DNA of 64,000 nucleotides from NCBI RefSeq assembly GCF_900106535.1, contig NZ_FNOH01000004.1:248001-312000 (forward strand), written 5' to 3'. Shown one piece after another: positions 33,377 through 41,985 of this stretch. Position numbers and translations under genes: made by a program. The DNA comes from Myxococcus xanthus. GTDB lineage: Bacteria > Myxococcota > Myxococcia > Myxococcales > Myxococcaceae. The notes under the pieces are model-generated. The model saw only the letters and a program-made list of their open reading frames with translations, searched no databases and had not been told where the DNA came from. Each line of letters starts with the position of its first letter. The first letter of the stretch is position 1.

Positions 33377-35665
33377 CTAGCCCACGAAGGCGGACAAGTC
33401 TTCGGTCTGCTTGTTGATGAGGCCGGGCTTGATCTCGACCTCGAACATGAAGGGCTCCTTCAGGGGCCCGCCCTGCAGCTCCAGCTTGTGGCGGCCCTCC
33501 ATGAGGTCGAGCTTCATGCCCTTGTTGCCCAGGTAGGTGCCCTGGTCCTGGCCATTGCGCTTCACGGAGATGCCGCGCAGACCGTCCGGCTTCAGCGTCA
33601 GCTGGAGCTGGCCCCGGCGGAACTCGTAGGTGAAGGACTTGGCCTGACCGGGCTCACCGAAGGCGAGCGTGTCGACCTCCTCCTTGTAGATGCCCTGCTG
33701 CTCATTCACCAGGATGAGCGTGTCCTGGAGATGGACGCCCGTCGCATTGACGAGGGGTGTCTCCCCCAGCTCCGTCACCGGCTGCGGACTGCCGCAGCGT
33801 TCGGTGTGGCGCACCGAGACCTTCACCTTCTCGTTGGTGTTGACCGACAGCGTCACCGACTGCCCGTCGGAGGCGCGGCTGTTGAGCACCGAGAGGATGG
33901 GCTTGTGGAACACCACCCCCACGGCCACCAGCCCCACGATGAACCCGACGGTGGCGATGTTGCGCTTGGCCACACCCGCGCGAGCGCTCCGCGCGGACTT
34001 CTCCAGCGCCCGGTCCACCTCGGCGTCCTCGGCGCGCGAACGCGACAGGGCCACGCTCGACGTCCTCGAACGCGGCGGGGGCGACGGCATCTCCGCGCGG
34101 CTCGACGTGCGGCGGCGCGGAGGGGCCTCGGAGGGGTGGATGCCGGAATGCATCCCAGTCCGGCGGCGAGGAGGCGGCGCGGGCTCCGGCGGCGGAAGCA
34201 TGGTCCGCTCGTCGTCCAGCTCCTCGTCCTCCATCCGGGTGCGCTCATCGACCGCCGCCATGCTCGCGCGCGAGCGGGACGGAGGCGGCCCCGGGTCCTC
34301 CACGATTTGGGCGGCGCGCGTGGCGGAGCGGCGAGGCGGGGGCGGCTCGCCCATGCCGGTCCGGCTCAGGTCCGAACGGGAGCTCGTCCGTGCAATCTGC
34401 GTGGAGTTGGGGTTGGACGGACGGCGCAGCTCCGCGGACGTCCTGCTCCGGCGCGGCGGCGGGGCCTCCTCGATTCCGGACGGCGCATCCCACTCCCCCT
34501 GTTCGTCGGGCTCCACCGCGGGCACCGCGGCCGAGGTGCGCCGGGGCCCCATGGACGTGCGGGAAGACGAGCCGCGCTGGCGAACCGAGGCCTCGCCCGG
34601 AGGCGCCTCCCAGTTCATGTCCGCGGCGGCGGAGGTGCGGCTGCGGCCACGCTCCTGCGGCGGCGGCGTGGGCGGCATGGGCGTGCCGGAGTTCGCGGAG
34701 TCCTCGCCCACGGGAACCACCTGGCCCTGGGCCTTCTCCTCGGCCAGACGGTCGGCGAAGAGCGTCTCCATCAGCTCGGAGATCTGCACCGAGCCGGCCA
34801 CCCAGCGCTGCCCGACGAGAATCTCCTCGAGCGCCATCTGGAACTGGCGCGCGTCCCGGTAGCGGTCGTCCGAGTTCTTCGCGATGGCCCGCATCACCAC
34901 CGGGTCCATCTCCTCCGGAACGTCCGCCACCTGAGAGGGCGCGGCGATGGCGCACTCCATGGCGGCCTGCAGCGTGGCCAACTCCGAGTCGCGCTTCAAC
35001 GGACGCACGCCCGTGAGCAGTTCGTAGAGCACCAGGCCGATGGCGAAGATGTCCGCGCGCCCGTCCAGCGGCTTGCCGGCGGCCTGCTCCGGCGCCATGT
35101 ACGCGAACTTGCCCTTGATGGCGCCCGACTTCGTGAGCGACGCCTGATCCGCGGCCTTGGCGATGCCGAAGTCCACCAGCTTCACCGAGCCGTCGAAGCT
35201 GATCAGGATGTTCTGCGGCGAGATGTCGCGGTGCACCACGCGCAGGGGCCGGCCGGCGTCATCCGTGCGGCTGTGGGCGTAGTGCAGGCCCTCGCAAGCG
35301 GCGGCGACGATGCGAATGGCCAGCGGCCGCGCCACCCACTGCCCCGTGCTGGCGGCCTTGCGCATCACCCGGCCCAGGTCCTCGCCGTGGATGAACTCCA
35401 TGGCGATGTAATAGGTGCCGTTGGCCTCGCCGAACTCGTAGACCTGGGCGATGTTCGGATGATTGAAGCGCGCGGCAATCAGCGCCTCGTTCCGGAACAT
35501 CTCCACGAACTCACGGTCCTCCGCGAGGTGCGGGAGGATGCGCTTCACCACGAGGTTCTTGTGGAACCCCTCGATGCCCGTCTGGCGCGCCAGCCAGACC
35601 TCGGCCATGCCGCCCGTGGCGAGCTTCTTAAGAAGCTGATATTTCCCGAATGATTGAGGGTTCAT
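33377..35665 (-). CDS. Transmembrane Ser/Thr protein kinase with RTS-rich linker
   Basis: This 762-residue Hanks-type kinase has the catalytic domain at about residues 7-280: ATGGMAEVW, VVKRI, HRDISPQN, VDFGIAK and MAPEQ, all needed for activity. Residues about 330-560 form a disordered linker packed with RTS and RRT motifs. One membrane helix (about 570-590) follows, and the last 170 residues form a beta-rich domain outside the cytoplasm. It is a paralogue of the kinase at 23016. The start ATG lies only 32 bases from the divergent gene, so promoters must overlap coding sequence. Confidence 0.9.
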   Translation of the reverse strand: MNPQSFGKYQLLKKLATGGMAEVWLARQTGIEGFHKNLVVKRILPHLAEDREFVEMFRNEALIAARFNHPNIAQVYEFGEANGTYYIAMEFIHGEDLGRVMRKAASTGQWVARPLAIRIVAAACEGLHYAHSRTDDAGRPLRVVHRDISPQNILISFDGSVKLVDFGIAKAADQASLTKSGAIKGKFAYMAPEQAAGKPLDGRADIFAIGLVLYELLTGVRPLKRDSELATLQAAMECAIAAPSQVADVPEEMDPVVMRAIAKNSDDRYRDARQFQMALEEILVGQRWVAGSVQISELMETLFADRLAEEKAQGQVVPVGEDSANSGTPMPPTPPPQERGRSRTSAAADMNWEAPPGEASVRQRGSSSRTSMGPRRTSAAVPAVEPDEQGEWDAPSGIEEAPPPRRSRTSAELRRPSNPNSTQIARTSSRSDLSRTGMGEPPPPRRSATRAAQIVEDPGPPPSRSRASMAAVDERTRMEDEELDDERTMLPPPEPAPPPRRRTGMHSGIHPSEAPPRRRTSSRAEMPSPPPRSRTSSVALSRSRAEDAEVDRALEKSARSARAGVAKRNIATVGFIVGLVAVGVVFHKPILSVLNSRASDGQSVTLSVNTNEKVKVSVRHTERCGSPQPVTELGETPLVNATGVHLQDTLILVNEQQGIYKEEVDTLAFGEPGQAKSFTYEFRRGQLQLTLKPDGLRGISVKRNGQDQGTYLGNKGMKLDLMEGRHKLELQGGPLKEPFMFEVEIKPGLINKQTEDLSAFVG

Positions 35666-35697
35666 CCCGGGACATTGCCGGCGGGGAGCAGGCTCAG

Positions 35698-36381
35698 GTG
35701 GAATGCAGCAGGGCAGCGCATCTTAGAGGACAGCCACTTCAGAGGCAAAGGCACCCCGGATTCAAATCCGGATGGGCACTGATCGCCAGCCTCCTCATTG
35801 CAACTACCACGGTTGCGGCTCCAGCGAACGATCAGATTCGTGTCGAACGCCGTGGGGACGTTCTGGAGCTCCGCTGGTCCGACGCGGAGGAGCGCCTCCA
35901 GGGGACCATCCACCCCGCCATGCCAACAGAGGGAGAGCCCATCTCCGTGTCGTTGCATGTAGGCAACTTCGAGGGTCCCGAATTCGACGGCCCCCTCACC
36001 GTCACCTTCCACCCCACCGGGTCGCCTTCCCAGCAGACGAAGACGCTGACGCGGGACGGGGTCAACTGGCACACCCAGTTCACTCCGGACGAGCCCGGCC
36101 CCTGGGACCTGGAGGTGCGGTACCGAGGGACCCACCTGAAGGTGATCACCGCGCGCTTCTCCGTGGCCAGCTCGCCCCTGCCCCGCGGCATGGGCTGGGG
36201 GTTGATTCTGGTGGGTGCCGGCACGGCGCTGGCCCTGGGCCTGCGCAACGTCCTGCGGCGCGTGAAGTCATCCGGAGCCACCCCTGGGGCAACGGAGACT
36301 CCGCCCCCACCGGCGGCGCCCTCCACGCCGGAAGCGGGCAGCGTCCCCATCCCACCGGCCGATCCTCCGTCCGGGCAGTAA
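35698..36381 (+). CDS. Exported protein with YtkA/FixH-like domain and membrane anchor
   Basis: The 227-residue product has a signal-type helix (ALIASLLIATTTVAAPA), an Ig-like beta domain (about 60-160) resembling YtkA/FixH copper-chaperone-like modules by its PxxGEP, FxGPEFDGPLTVTF and PGPWDLEVRY pattern, a second membrane helix (MGWGLILVGAGTALALGL) and a Pro-rich tail. No Met or Cys metal site is evident. The start is set at GTG 35698 behind GGGGAG; an ATG at 35650 would overlap the kinase gene. The long N-region before the signal helix makes the start uncertain. Confidence 0.65.
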   Translation: MECSRAAHLRGQPLQRQRHPGFKSGWALIASLLIATTTVAAPANDQIRVERRGDVLELRWSDAEERLQGTIHPAMPTEGEPISVSLHVGNFEGPEFDGPLTVTFHPTGSPSQQTKTLTRDGVNWHTQFTPDEPGPWDLEVRYRGTHLKVITARFSVASSPLPRGMGWGLILVGAGTALALGLRNVLRRVKSSGATPGATETPPPPAAPSTPEAGSVPIPPADPPSGQ

Positions 36382-36429
36382 CTCCTTCCAACCGACGGGC
36401 ATTCGTACAGGGTCGCCTGCCGCGACATT

Positions 36430-36445
36430 GGGAACTTCCGTTCCC
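36430..36445. promoter_or_regulatory. Inverted repeat upstream of the porin-VTC operon
   Basis: GGGAAC and GTTCCC flank a 4-base centre (36430-36445), 157 bases before the porin-like start and 48 bases past the previous stop. It could be an operator for the downstream operon or a weak terminator hairpin of the upstream gene. Confidence 0.35.
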
Positions 36446-36602
36446 TGTCACGGCAACGTGACGACCAAGTCACTGGCTTTCTGCGCCATCGGGCCCGCGT
36501 TTCGTCCGGAACCGAACCTCCCCCAGCCCTCCGCGTCCGCTCATCGAACGGGCACCCGTGTTGCACTGGACGCGCTCCGGTGGCGGTCGGGGAGGCGTGG
36601 AC

Positions 36603-37919
36603 ATGGGTGGGTGGCGGGTGAATGAGCGGACGAGGCGGAACCTGCTCGTCGCAATCTTGATGGGCATGCCGGCGTGGGCTGTCGCCAAGACACCCGGCCC
36701 ACGGACGGAGGCAGTTGCCGAGCCCGTGGAGGATGCCCCTCTGTCAGGTGGCGTGGTGGATGACGTTGAGCCTCCCGAGCCCTTGCTGCCGGAGGAGGAC
36801 GACGCCTCGCAGGCGCAGCTCGAGGGCGCCATGGCCCAGTCCCTGCCGCCTCCGTCGCAGCCTGCGCCCGGCGCGCAGCCGCCTTCCGTGAGTCCCCTCC
36901 CCGGAGCGGATGACGGGGCGACGGCAGAGCAGGACGCGAACAAGCGCAAGCAAAAGCAACGGCCCGGTCAGGCGCAGGACGACTCGCTGGGCGAGAATCC
37001 GGACGCGATTGACGACAAGCCCAAGGGCGAGGTGCAGACCATCCGCGTCATCGGACGCGTGTCCGCACGGGCCCGCGCTGACGAGCGCAACCAGTACCAG
37101 CGCCGCCTCTCCATCGCGGACGCACGCGTGGGTGTGAGCACGTCACTGCCCAACCTGGAAGCCGAAGTGACGGCGGACCTGGCGGACTCGCAAATGCTCA
37201 AGGACGCCTTCGTGCGTCTGGCGGATGACCGCAAGCGATTCCGCCTCTACGGCGGCCAGTTCAAGACGCCCTTCCTCCAGCGCTCGCTGGAGTCGTCGTG
37301 GGACCTGCCCATCCAGACCCGCGGACTGGTGGAGGAGTACATCACGGAGACCCATCAAATGGGTGGCCGCCGCATGGGGCTGATGGGCGAAGTCCGGCTG
37401 AAGCAGCTCTGGGGGCTCAAGATCTCCGCGGGCTTCTTCCAGGGGGCCATCGACGAGGCGGGCGCGCGGTTGAAGGAGGACGCCGCCGCGCGCGTGAGCT
37501 TGCGGCCCTTCAACTTCAAGCCGCTCACCGTGGGAGTCAGCACCTACGTCTCCGAAGCAATGGACCTGGCGCGCAAGCACGCGGTGGCCGCGGACGCGGA
37601 GCTGAAGCTGGCGGGCTTCGTCTTCACCGGCGAGGCCATTTCCGGGCGGCTGCCCCTGGGGCCCTTCACGGCGCAGATGCTGCTGGCCCAGTACCTCATC
37701 CACGTGGGCAACGAATGGGCCATCCAGCCCGTCGCGGGCGTGGAGGCCTTGCAGCTTCGCGGCGACACGGTGCGGGGGGACGGACATTCACTGGTGGGCG
37801 GCTTCAACGTGCTGCTCGGCACTCGCTTCCGGGCCCTATTCCAGACGGAGCGCGCGCTGCGCCCCGGCGATGAATTCCCTGGGCTGCAGCATTCCATCGA
37901 ACTCGGCGCACGCTTCTGA
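36603..37919 (+). CDS. Porin O/P-like outer-membrane protein
   Basis: The 438-residue protein has a signal peptide (LLVAILMGMPAWAVA), an acidic Pro/Glu-rich region (about 30-130) and a C-terminal barrel-like region with alternating strands ending in Phe (IELGARF), as expected for an outer-membrane barrel. The segment RLYGGQFKTPFLQR with a following WDLP matches the first-strand motif of phosphate-selective porins O and P. The ATG at 36603 follows GGGGAGG. It leads an apparent operon with the VTC, kinase-like, DUF4956 and lipoprotein genes. Ion selectivity for phosphate or polyphosphate is inferred from family only. Confidence 0.78.
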   Translation: MGGWRVNERTRRNLLVAILMGMPAWAVAKTPGPRTEAVAEPVEDAPLSGGVVDDVEPPEPLLPEEDDASQAQLEGAMAQSLPPPSQPAPGAQPPSVSPLPGADDGATAEQDANKRKQKQRPGQAQDDSLGENPDAIDDKPKGEVQTIRVIGRVSARARADERNQYQRRLSIADARVGVSTSLPNLEAEVTADLADSQMLKDAFVRLADDRKRFRLYGGQFKTPFLQRSLESSWDLPIQTRGLVEEYITETHQMGGRRMGLMGEVRLKQLWGLKISAGFFQGAIDEAGARLKEDAAARVSLRPFNFKPLTVGVSTYVSEAMDLARKHAVAADAELKLAGFVFTGEAISGRLPLGPFTAQMLLAQYLIHVGNEWAIQPVAGVEALQLRGDTVRGDGHSLVGGFNVLLGTRFRALFQTERALRPGDEFPGLQHSIELGARF

Positions 37920-37936
37920 GCACGGAGACCCCAACG

Positions 37937-38650
37937 ATGCTGTCGTTCGCGGAAGGTGAAGTCACCAAGCTCCGGCGGGAATTCAAGCTGGTGCTGGAAG
38001 AGAAGACGGCCGCGGCCCTGGGCACGCGCCTGTCGCTGGAGCTGGAGGGGCACCTGCCGTCGCCCACGCGCATCGTGTCCGTGTACTTCGACCGGCCCGG
38101 TGGCCCGCTGGCGGCGCGGGCCCTGCTCACTCCGGAAGACTGTCTCAAGGTTCGGACGAAGGAGTACTCACCGGACCGGGGCGCGGACGGCGAGGCGCGG
38201 GTGGTGCTGGAGGTGAAACGAGAGCGCCACGGCCTCACGCAGAAGCGCCGCGTCTGGGTGCCGCGCTCGGACCTGGGCCGCGTGCTGCGCGGCGGGGCCA
38301 GCCTGCTGCCGCTCATCGCCGGAGGCAGCCTCAGCCCAGTGCTGGCCGTGACGTACACGCGCCACGTGTACCAGTCGTCGCAGGCGTGGCGGGCGACGGT
38401 GGATCAGGACATTCGCTACCACCGGATTGCGCCGGAGCAGGCGCTGTCCCAACTTGCGTTGTCGGTGGAGCGGCTGGAGCCGGCGCAGTGGGTGGAGCCA
38501 CGAGTGGTGGTGGAGGTGAAGCATCTCGGGCACGAGCTGCCCGAGTGGCTGGCGTCGCTCAATCCGGGCGGCGCGCCGGCCTACAGCAAGTTCGCAGAGG
38601 GAATGGCGAAGGTCCACGCTTTCGCCGCGGATGGCGTCGCAGGGGGATAG
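37937..38650 (+). CDS. VTC-domain polyphosphate polymerase-like protein
   Basis: The 237-residue protein is a VTC domain, the triphosphate-tunnel fold of yeast Vtc4 polyphosphate polymerase. Conserved basic and acidic tunnel residues are visible: LRREFKLVL near the start, VSVYFD, CLKVRTKEY, VLEVKRER with KRRVW, PVLAVTYTRHVY, WRATVDQDIRY, VVVEVKHLG and the C-terminal YSKFAEGM. No membrane helix or SPX domain is present, so it is cytosolic or held by a partner. The gene sits 17 bases after the porin and 6 before the kinase-like gene. Bacterial VTC proteins often neighbour DUF4956 proteins, as here. Polymerase activity is inferred. Confidence 0.88.
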   Translation: MLSFAEGEVTKLRREFKLVLEEKTAAALGTRLSLELEGHLPSPTRIVSVYFDRPGGPLAARALLTPEDCLKVRTKEYSPDRGADGEARVVLEVKRERHGLTQKRRVWVPRSDLGRVLRGGASLLPLIAGGSLSPVLAVTYTRHVYQSSQAWRATVDQDIRYHRIAPEQALSQLALSVERLEPAQWVEPRVVVEVKHLGHELPEWLASLNPGGAPAYSKFAEGMAKVHAFAADGVAGG

Positions 38651-38656
38651 GGCACA

Positions 38657-40357
38657 GTGTTCATCGACTTCGAGGGAATTGACGGAAGCGGCAAGACGAC
38701 GCTCTCCAACCTGCTGGCCGCGAAGCTGAAGCGGCTGGGCTACCGGGTGGCGCATGCGCGGGAGGGCGGCGAGCTGCAGGCGCCCGCGGCGCGGCGCATC
38801 CGGGAGCTGACGCGAGACTCCCGGCTGCTGGAGATGTCTCCACGCACGGAGTTCTTCCTCAACCTGGCGCGGGACGCCCAACAACTGGATGAAGTGGTGG
38901 CGCCCGCGCTGTCCCGGGGCGAGGTGTGCATCACCGACCGCTACCTGTACTCACAACTGGCGCTCAGCGGTGGAGGCCGCGGGCTGCCCATGGACGAGCT
39001 GCGACCCGCGTGCGAGCTGGCCTCGCAGGGCCTGTGGCCGGACCTGGTCATCCTGGTGGACGTGGATCCGGACCTCGCCCGGCTGCGCAAGCGCCTGGGC
39101 AAGCTCCAAAGCAAGCGCGTCAGTGATGGGGACAGCCGGAAGGGACTGGTGGGCGCGGGCCTGGCGGTGCGCGTGCGCGAGTCCTTCCTGGAGATGGCGC
39201 GGAAGGATCCGCAGCGGTGGATCATCCTGGAGAACAACGACGTCCCTCTGCGCGTGTTGGAGCAGCGGCTGGTGGACGCCGTCGTCGCCCGGCTGGAGGG
39301 GCGCGAGCAGCAGGTGCAGCGCATCGTCCCGGCGCCGGCCCGGCCACGGAATGCCAGCCCCACCACGCTCGAGAACCTGGAAGAGCGATTCTTCCAGACG
39401 CTGGACACCGTGGAGCAGCGCGAACCGGCGCTCGCGGTGTGGATGTTGAGCGGAATCCCGGGCCTGGCCGCGCACCAGAAGCGCCTGGCCTTCGCGGAGC
39501 GCTTCCCGGGCCTCACCGCGCGCGGCATGGCGGGCCTGGCTGACGTACCGGCCATGGGCCTGCGCGAGGTGCTGGCGGACCTGGCGCCCGCGGAGGTGGC
39601 CTTCAGCCTCACGGGCCGCATGGACTCGCGCGCGGCCATGTTGCGGCAGCGGCTGTACGCGCAGGCCCCCACGGAGGTGCTGGCGAGCCTCAAGAACGAT
39701 GGCTCGACCCCGGCGTGGGCCCTGCGCGAGCGCGCCATGCGGGACGGGCGGCTGGCGGACGTGCTCGCGGGGCTCGCCGGCCAGGACTGCGAGGAGTCCT
39801 GGTTGGTGCGCGAGGCGGGCATGCAGCGCAAGCTGTTCTCGGAGGTGGCGAGCAGCCTCACCAGTGTCCCGGGGGCGCGGGCGGATGCGCTGCGCGAAGT
39901 CCTGCTGCCGCATGACCGGCTGGCGGTGCTGCGCAGCACCCTGGGCCTGGACACACCGGTGGCCCGAGGCCTGCGAGAGGCCCTGGCGGGCAAGGCGCTG
40001 AAGCTGGTGCTCCGCTCGCTGACGGGCCTGGACACCGAGGAAGCCTGGACGCTGCGCGAGCGCGGCGCGCCGCAAACGAAGGAGGCGCTGGATTCGGTGG
40101 ACGGCATGGATGGCACGCGGGCCTGGAAGCTGCGTGTGGACCATCTGGGCCGGTGGCCCACCACCGCGCTGTCCTCCTTGAAGGGACTGCCCATGGGGCC
40201 GCACGCGCAGGCGCTCATCGAGCGTGTGCTGGCGGAACAGCCAGACCGGCTGCCGGTGCTGCGCAACGCCTACGCCGTAGCGGCGACCGCACGGGCGCTC
40301 GCGCAGCAGCCCGCGCGCACGGTCCGCGTGGGCACCTCTCCCCGAATGGAAGCCTAG
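38657..40357 (+). CDS. Thymidylate-kinase-like domain fused to helical repeat array
   Basis: The 566-residue protein starts at a GTG behind GGGGATAGGG. Residues 1-210 form a dTMP-kinase-like P-loop domain: FEGIDGSGKTTLSNLL, the TDRYLYSQLALSGGG base/DRY segment and VDVDPDLARLRKRL. The remaining 350 residues are not kinase. From about 260 to 545 they contain some eight or more units of about 28 residues with the pattern LxSLxGxDxxxAWxLRE, consistent with an alpha-solenoid. A housekeeping thymidylate kinase is near 210 residues, so this looks like a repurposed phosphotransferase within the VTC operon. The nucleotide or phosphate acceptor is unknown. Confidence 0.82.
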   Translation: MFIDFEGIDGSGKTTLSNLLAAKLKRLGYRVAHAREGGELQAPAARRIRELTRDSRLLEMSPRTEFFLNLARDAQQLDEVVAPALSRGEVCITDRYLYSQLALSGGGRGLPMDELRPACELASQGLWPDLVILVDVDPDLARLRKRLGKLQSKRVSDGDSRKGLVGAGLAVRVRESFLEMARKDPQRWIILENNDVPLRVLEQRLVDAVVARLEGREQQVQRIVPAPARPRNASPTTLENLEERFFQTLDTVEQREPALAVWMLSGIPGLAAHQKRLAFAERFPGLTARGMAGLADVPAMGLREVLADLAPAEVAFSLTGRMDSRAAMLRQRLYAQAPTEVLASLKNDGSTPAWALRERAMRDGRLADVLAGLAGQDCEESWLVREAGMQRKLFSEVASSLTSVPGARADALREVLLPHDRLAVLRSTLGLDTPVARGLREALAGKALKLVLRSLTGLDTEEAWTLRERGAPQTKEALDSVDGMDGTRAWKLRVDHLGRWPTTALSSLKGLPMGPHAQALIERVLAEQPDRLPVLRNAYAVAATARALAQQPARTVRVGTSPRMEA

Positions 40358-40366
40358 GTCACCGCC

Positions 40367-41074
40367 ATGGACGCATCATTCTCAGCCCTGTTCGAGGGCG
40401 CGAAAGCGGAGCTCAGCGCGCTGTCCGTCACCGCGATTCTGCCGCGGATGCTGGCCGCGGCGCTCATTGGCACCCTGCTGTCGCTGCGGCCCTGGCGCCT
40501 GCTCATGAAGCGGGCGCTGCCCAAGGTGGACATGATTCAGGCGCAGGTGCTGCTGTGCGCGGCGGCGGCGGTCATCACCGCCGTCATCGGTGACAGCCTG
40601 GCGAAGGCCTTCGGGCTGGTGGGCCTGGGCGGCTTCGTTCGGTTCCGCTCGGGACTCAAGGACCCGCGTGACGCGGCCATCCTCTTCCTGATGATTGGCC
40701 TGGGCATGGCGTGCGGCCACGGCAGCCTGGGGCTTGCCTCCGTCGGGACGGTGTTCGTGATGGTCCTGCTCTTCGTGCTGGATTGCTTCAACCGCGAAGA
40801 GGCGCACGCCACTGCGAAGCAGCGGCTGGTGCTGTCGGCGCAGTCGGATGACCTGGTGGGCGCGGAGGCCACGCTGCGCCGGGTCCTGGGTGAGCGGAAC
40901 GTCATGGTGAAGAGCTGCGCGCTCGACTTCGACGGGCGGCGGCTGGAGTTGGAAGTCGAGGAGCCGGAGCCGGGCTCCCTCGCCGCGGCGCTGGGCCGCA
41001 CGGAGGGAGCGGCCCTGCGAGGCTTGCGGTGGACGGCGGTGAATTCGAGAAGCGCACGGGAGGAGCGGATATGA
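40367..41074 (+). CDS. DUF4956 integral membrane protein
   Basis: The 235-residue protein has four hydrophobic helices within residues 20-140, with the conserved VGLGGFVRFRSGLKDPRDAAILFL signature split across a loop and helix, and a cytoplasmic C-terminal domain of about 90 residues. This is the DUF4956 family, repeatedly found beside VTC-domain polymerases in bacteria. It may form the membrane part of the polymerase, as Vtc1-type subunits do in yeast. It starts 9 bases after the kinase-like gene and overlaps the lipoprotein gene by ATGA. Confidence 0.85.
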   Translation: MDASFSALFEGAKAELSALSVTAILPRMLAAALIGTLLSLRPWRLLMKRALPKVDMIQAQVLLCAAAAVITAVIGDSLAKAFGLVGLGGFVRFRSGLKDPRDAAILFLMIGLGMACGHGSLGLASVGTVFVMVLLFVLDCFNREEAHATAKQRLVLSAQSDDLVGAEATLRRVLGERNVMVKSCALDFDGRRLELEVEEPEPGSLAAALGRTEGAALRGLRWTAVNSRSAREERI

Positions 41075-41856
41075 GGCGCAGCTGGGTGGCCGTGTTCGCG
41101 GCGGGGTGGTTGGTGGCGTGTGGCGGCAACAGCCTGCCCGCGGGAGATTCACAGGACCCGACACCCGGCGGCGGACTGCCGGGAGAGCCGGTGCAGCCGG
41201 GAGGACCAGATGATCAGGGCAACGGAGAGGAGCCCACCGGGTCGCAGTCGCTGTGGCCGCTGACCGCGGGCAGCACCTGGACCTACGACATCCAGGACCC
41301 CGTCGAGGGCAACTTCCAGAAGCAGGTGACGGTGGTGGGCCCCGGCGAAGTCCCTGACCAGCCGGGCATCAACGCCGTCCAGGTGCACAGCCGCCAGGAC
41401 CGCGTGCGCAACGGCACCCTCTATGAGGAGTATTCGTGGCAGGTGGAGCTCACCAACGGGCTCGTCGTGCGTCTGCGCGAGGACGACTACCGCAATGGCC
41501 AGCAGGTCCGCTCCACCACCTGGTCTCCCGCCACGGTGAAGTCCGTGGCGAGCGTTCCGGACGCCCTGCCCTGGACGTACAAGAGCGACGTGCTCGAGCA
41601 CATCACCCTGGGCGACGGCTCGAAGGACCAGAAGGACCCGACGTACATCTGGAAGGTGCTCGAATCCGGCGTGACGGTGACGACGCGAGCTGGAACCTTC
41701 ACCAACGCGGTCAAGATTCAGCGCGACAAGGTCAACAACAACGGCGAGGTGAAGCCAGACAAGACGCGCTTCTACTGGCTCGTCCCGGGCATCGGAAAGG
41801 TGCGTGAGGAAGGCGAACGCACCGAGGACCTGGCGGCCTACGACATCAAGCCTTGA
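41071..41856 (+). CDS. Lipoprotein of the VTC operon, function unknown
   Basis: The 261-residue protein has a signal peptide ending in WLVAC (lipobox, Cys17), then a 40-residue Gly/Pro/Glu-rich linker and a beta-rich domain starting SLWPLTAGSTWTYDI. That opening is common in secreted lipoproteins of myxobacteria that lack known function. It begins at the ATG overlapping the DUF4956 stop, behind AGGAG, so it is translationally coupled. No catalytic motif is visible. It could anchor the complex at a membrane or bind substrate outside. Confidence 0.78.
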   Translation: MRRSWVAVFAAGWLVACGGNSLPAGDSQDPTPGGGLPGEPVQPGGPDDQGNGEEPTGSQSLWPLTAGSTWTYDIQDPVEGNFQKQVTVVGPGEVPDQPGINAVQVHSRQDRVRNGTLYEEYSWQVELTNGLVVRLREDDYRNGQQVRSTTWSPATVKSVASVPDALPWTYKSDVLEHITLGDGSKDQKDPTYIWKVLESGVTVTTRAGTFTNAVKIQRDKVNNNGEVKPDKTRFYWLVPGIGKVREEGERTEDLAAYDIKP

Positions 41857-41985
41857 TGCCTGACCGGAGAGGTGGCGGATACACGGGGCCCTGCCCCACC
41901 GTCTCCTACTCCGAGAGGGGGCAGGATGAAGGTCAGCGGTTGAACGGTTGCGCCTCTATCCCGAACTTGTTCGGGAGGAGGCCGC

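Noticed and set aside
33488..35653. 721-codon plus-strand frame opposite the second Ser/Thr kinase
   Set aside because: It is an antisense shadow of a gene with intact kinase motifs.
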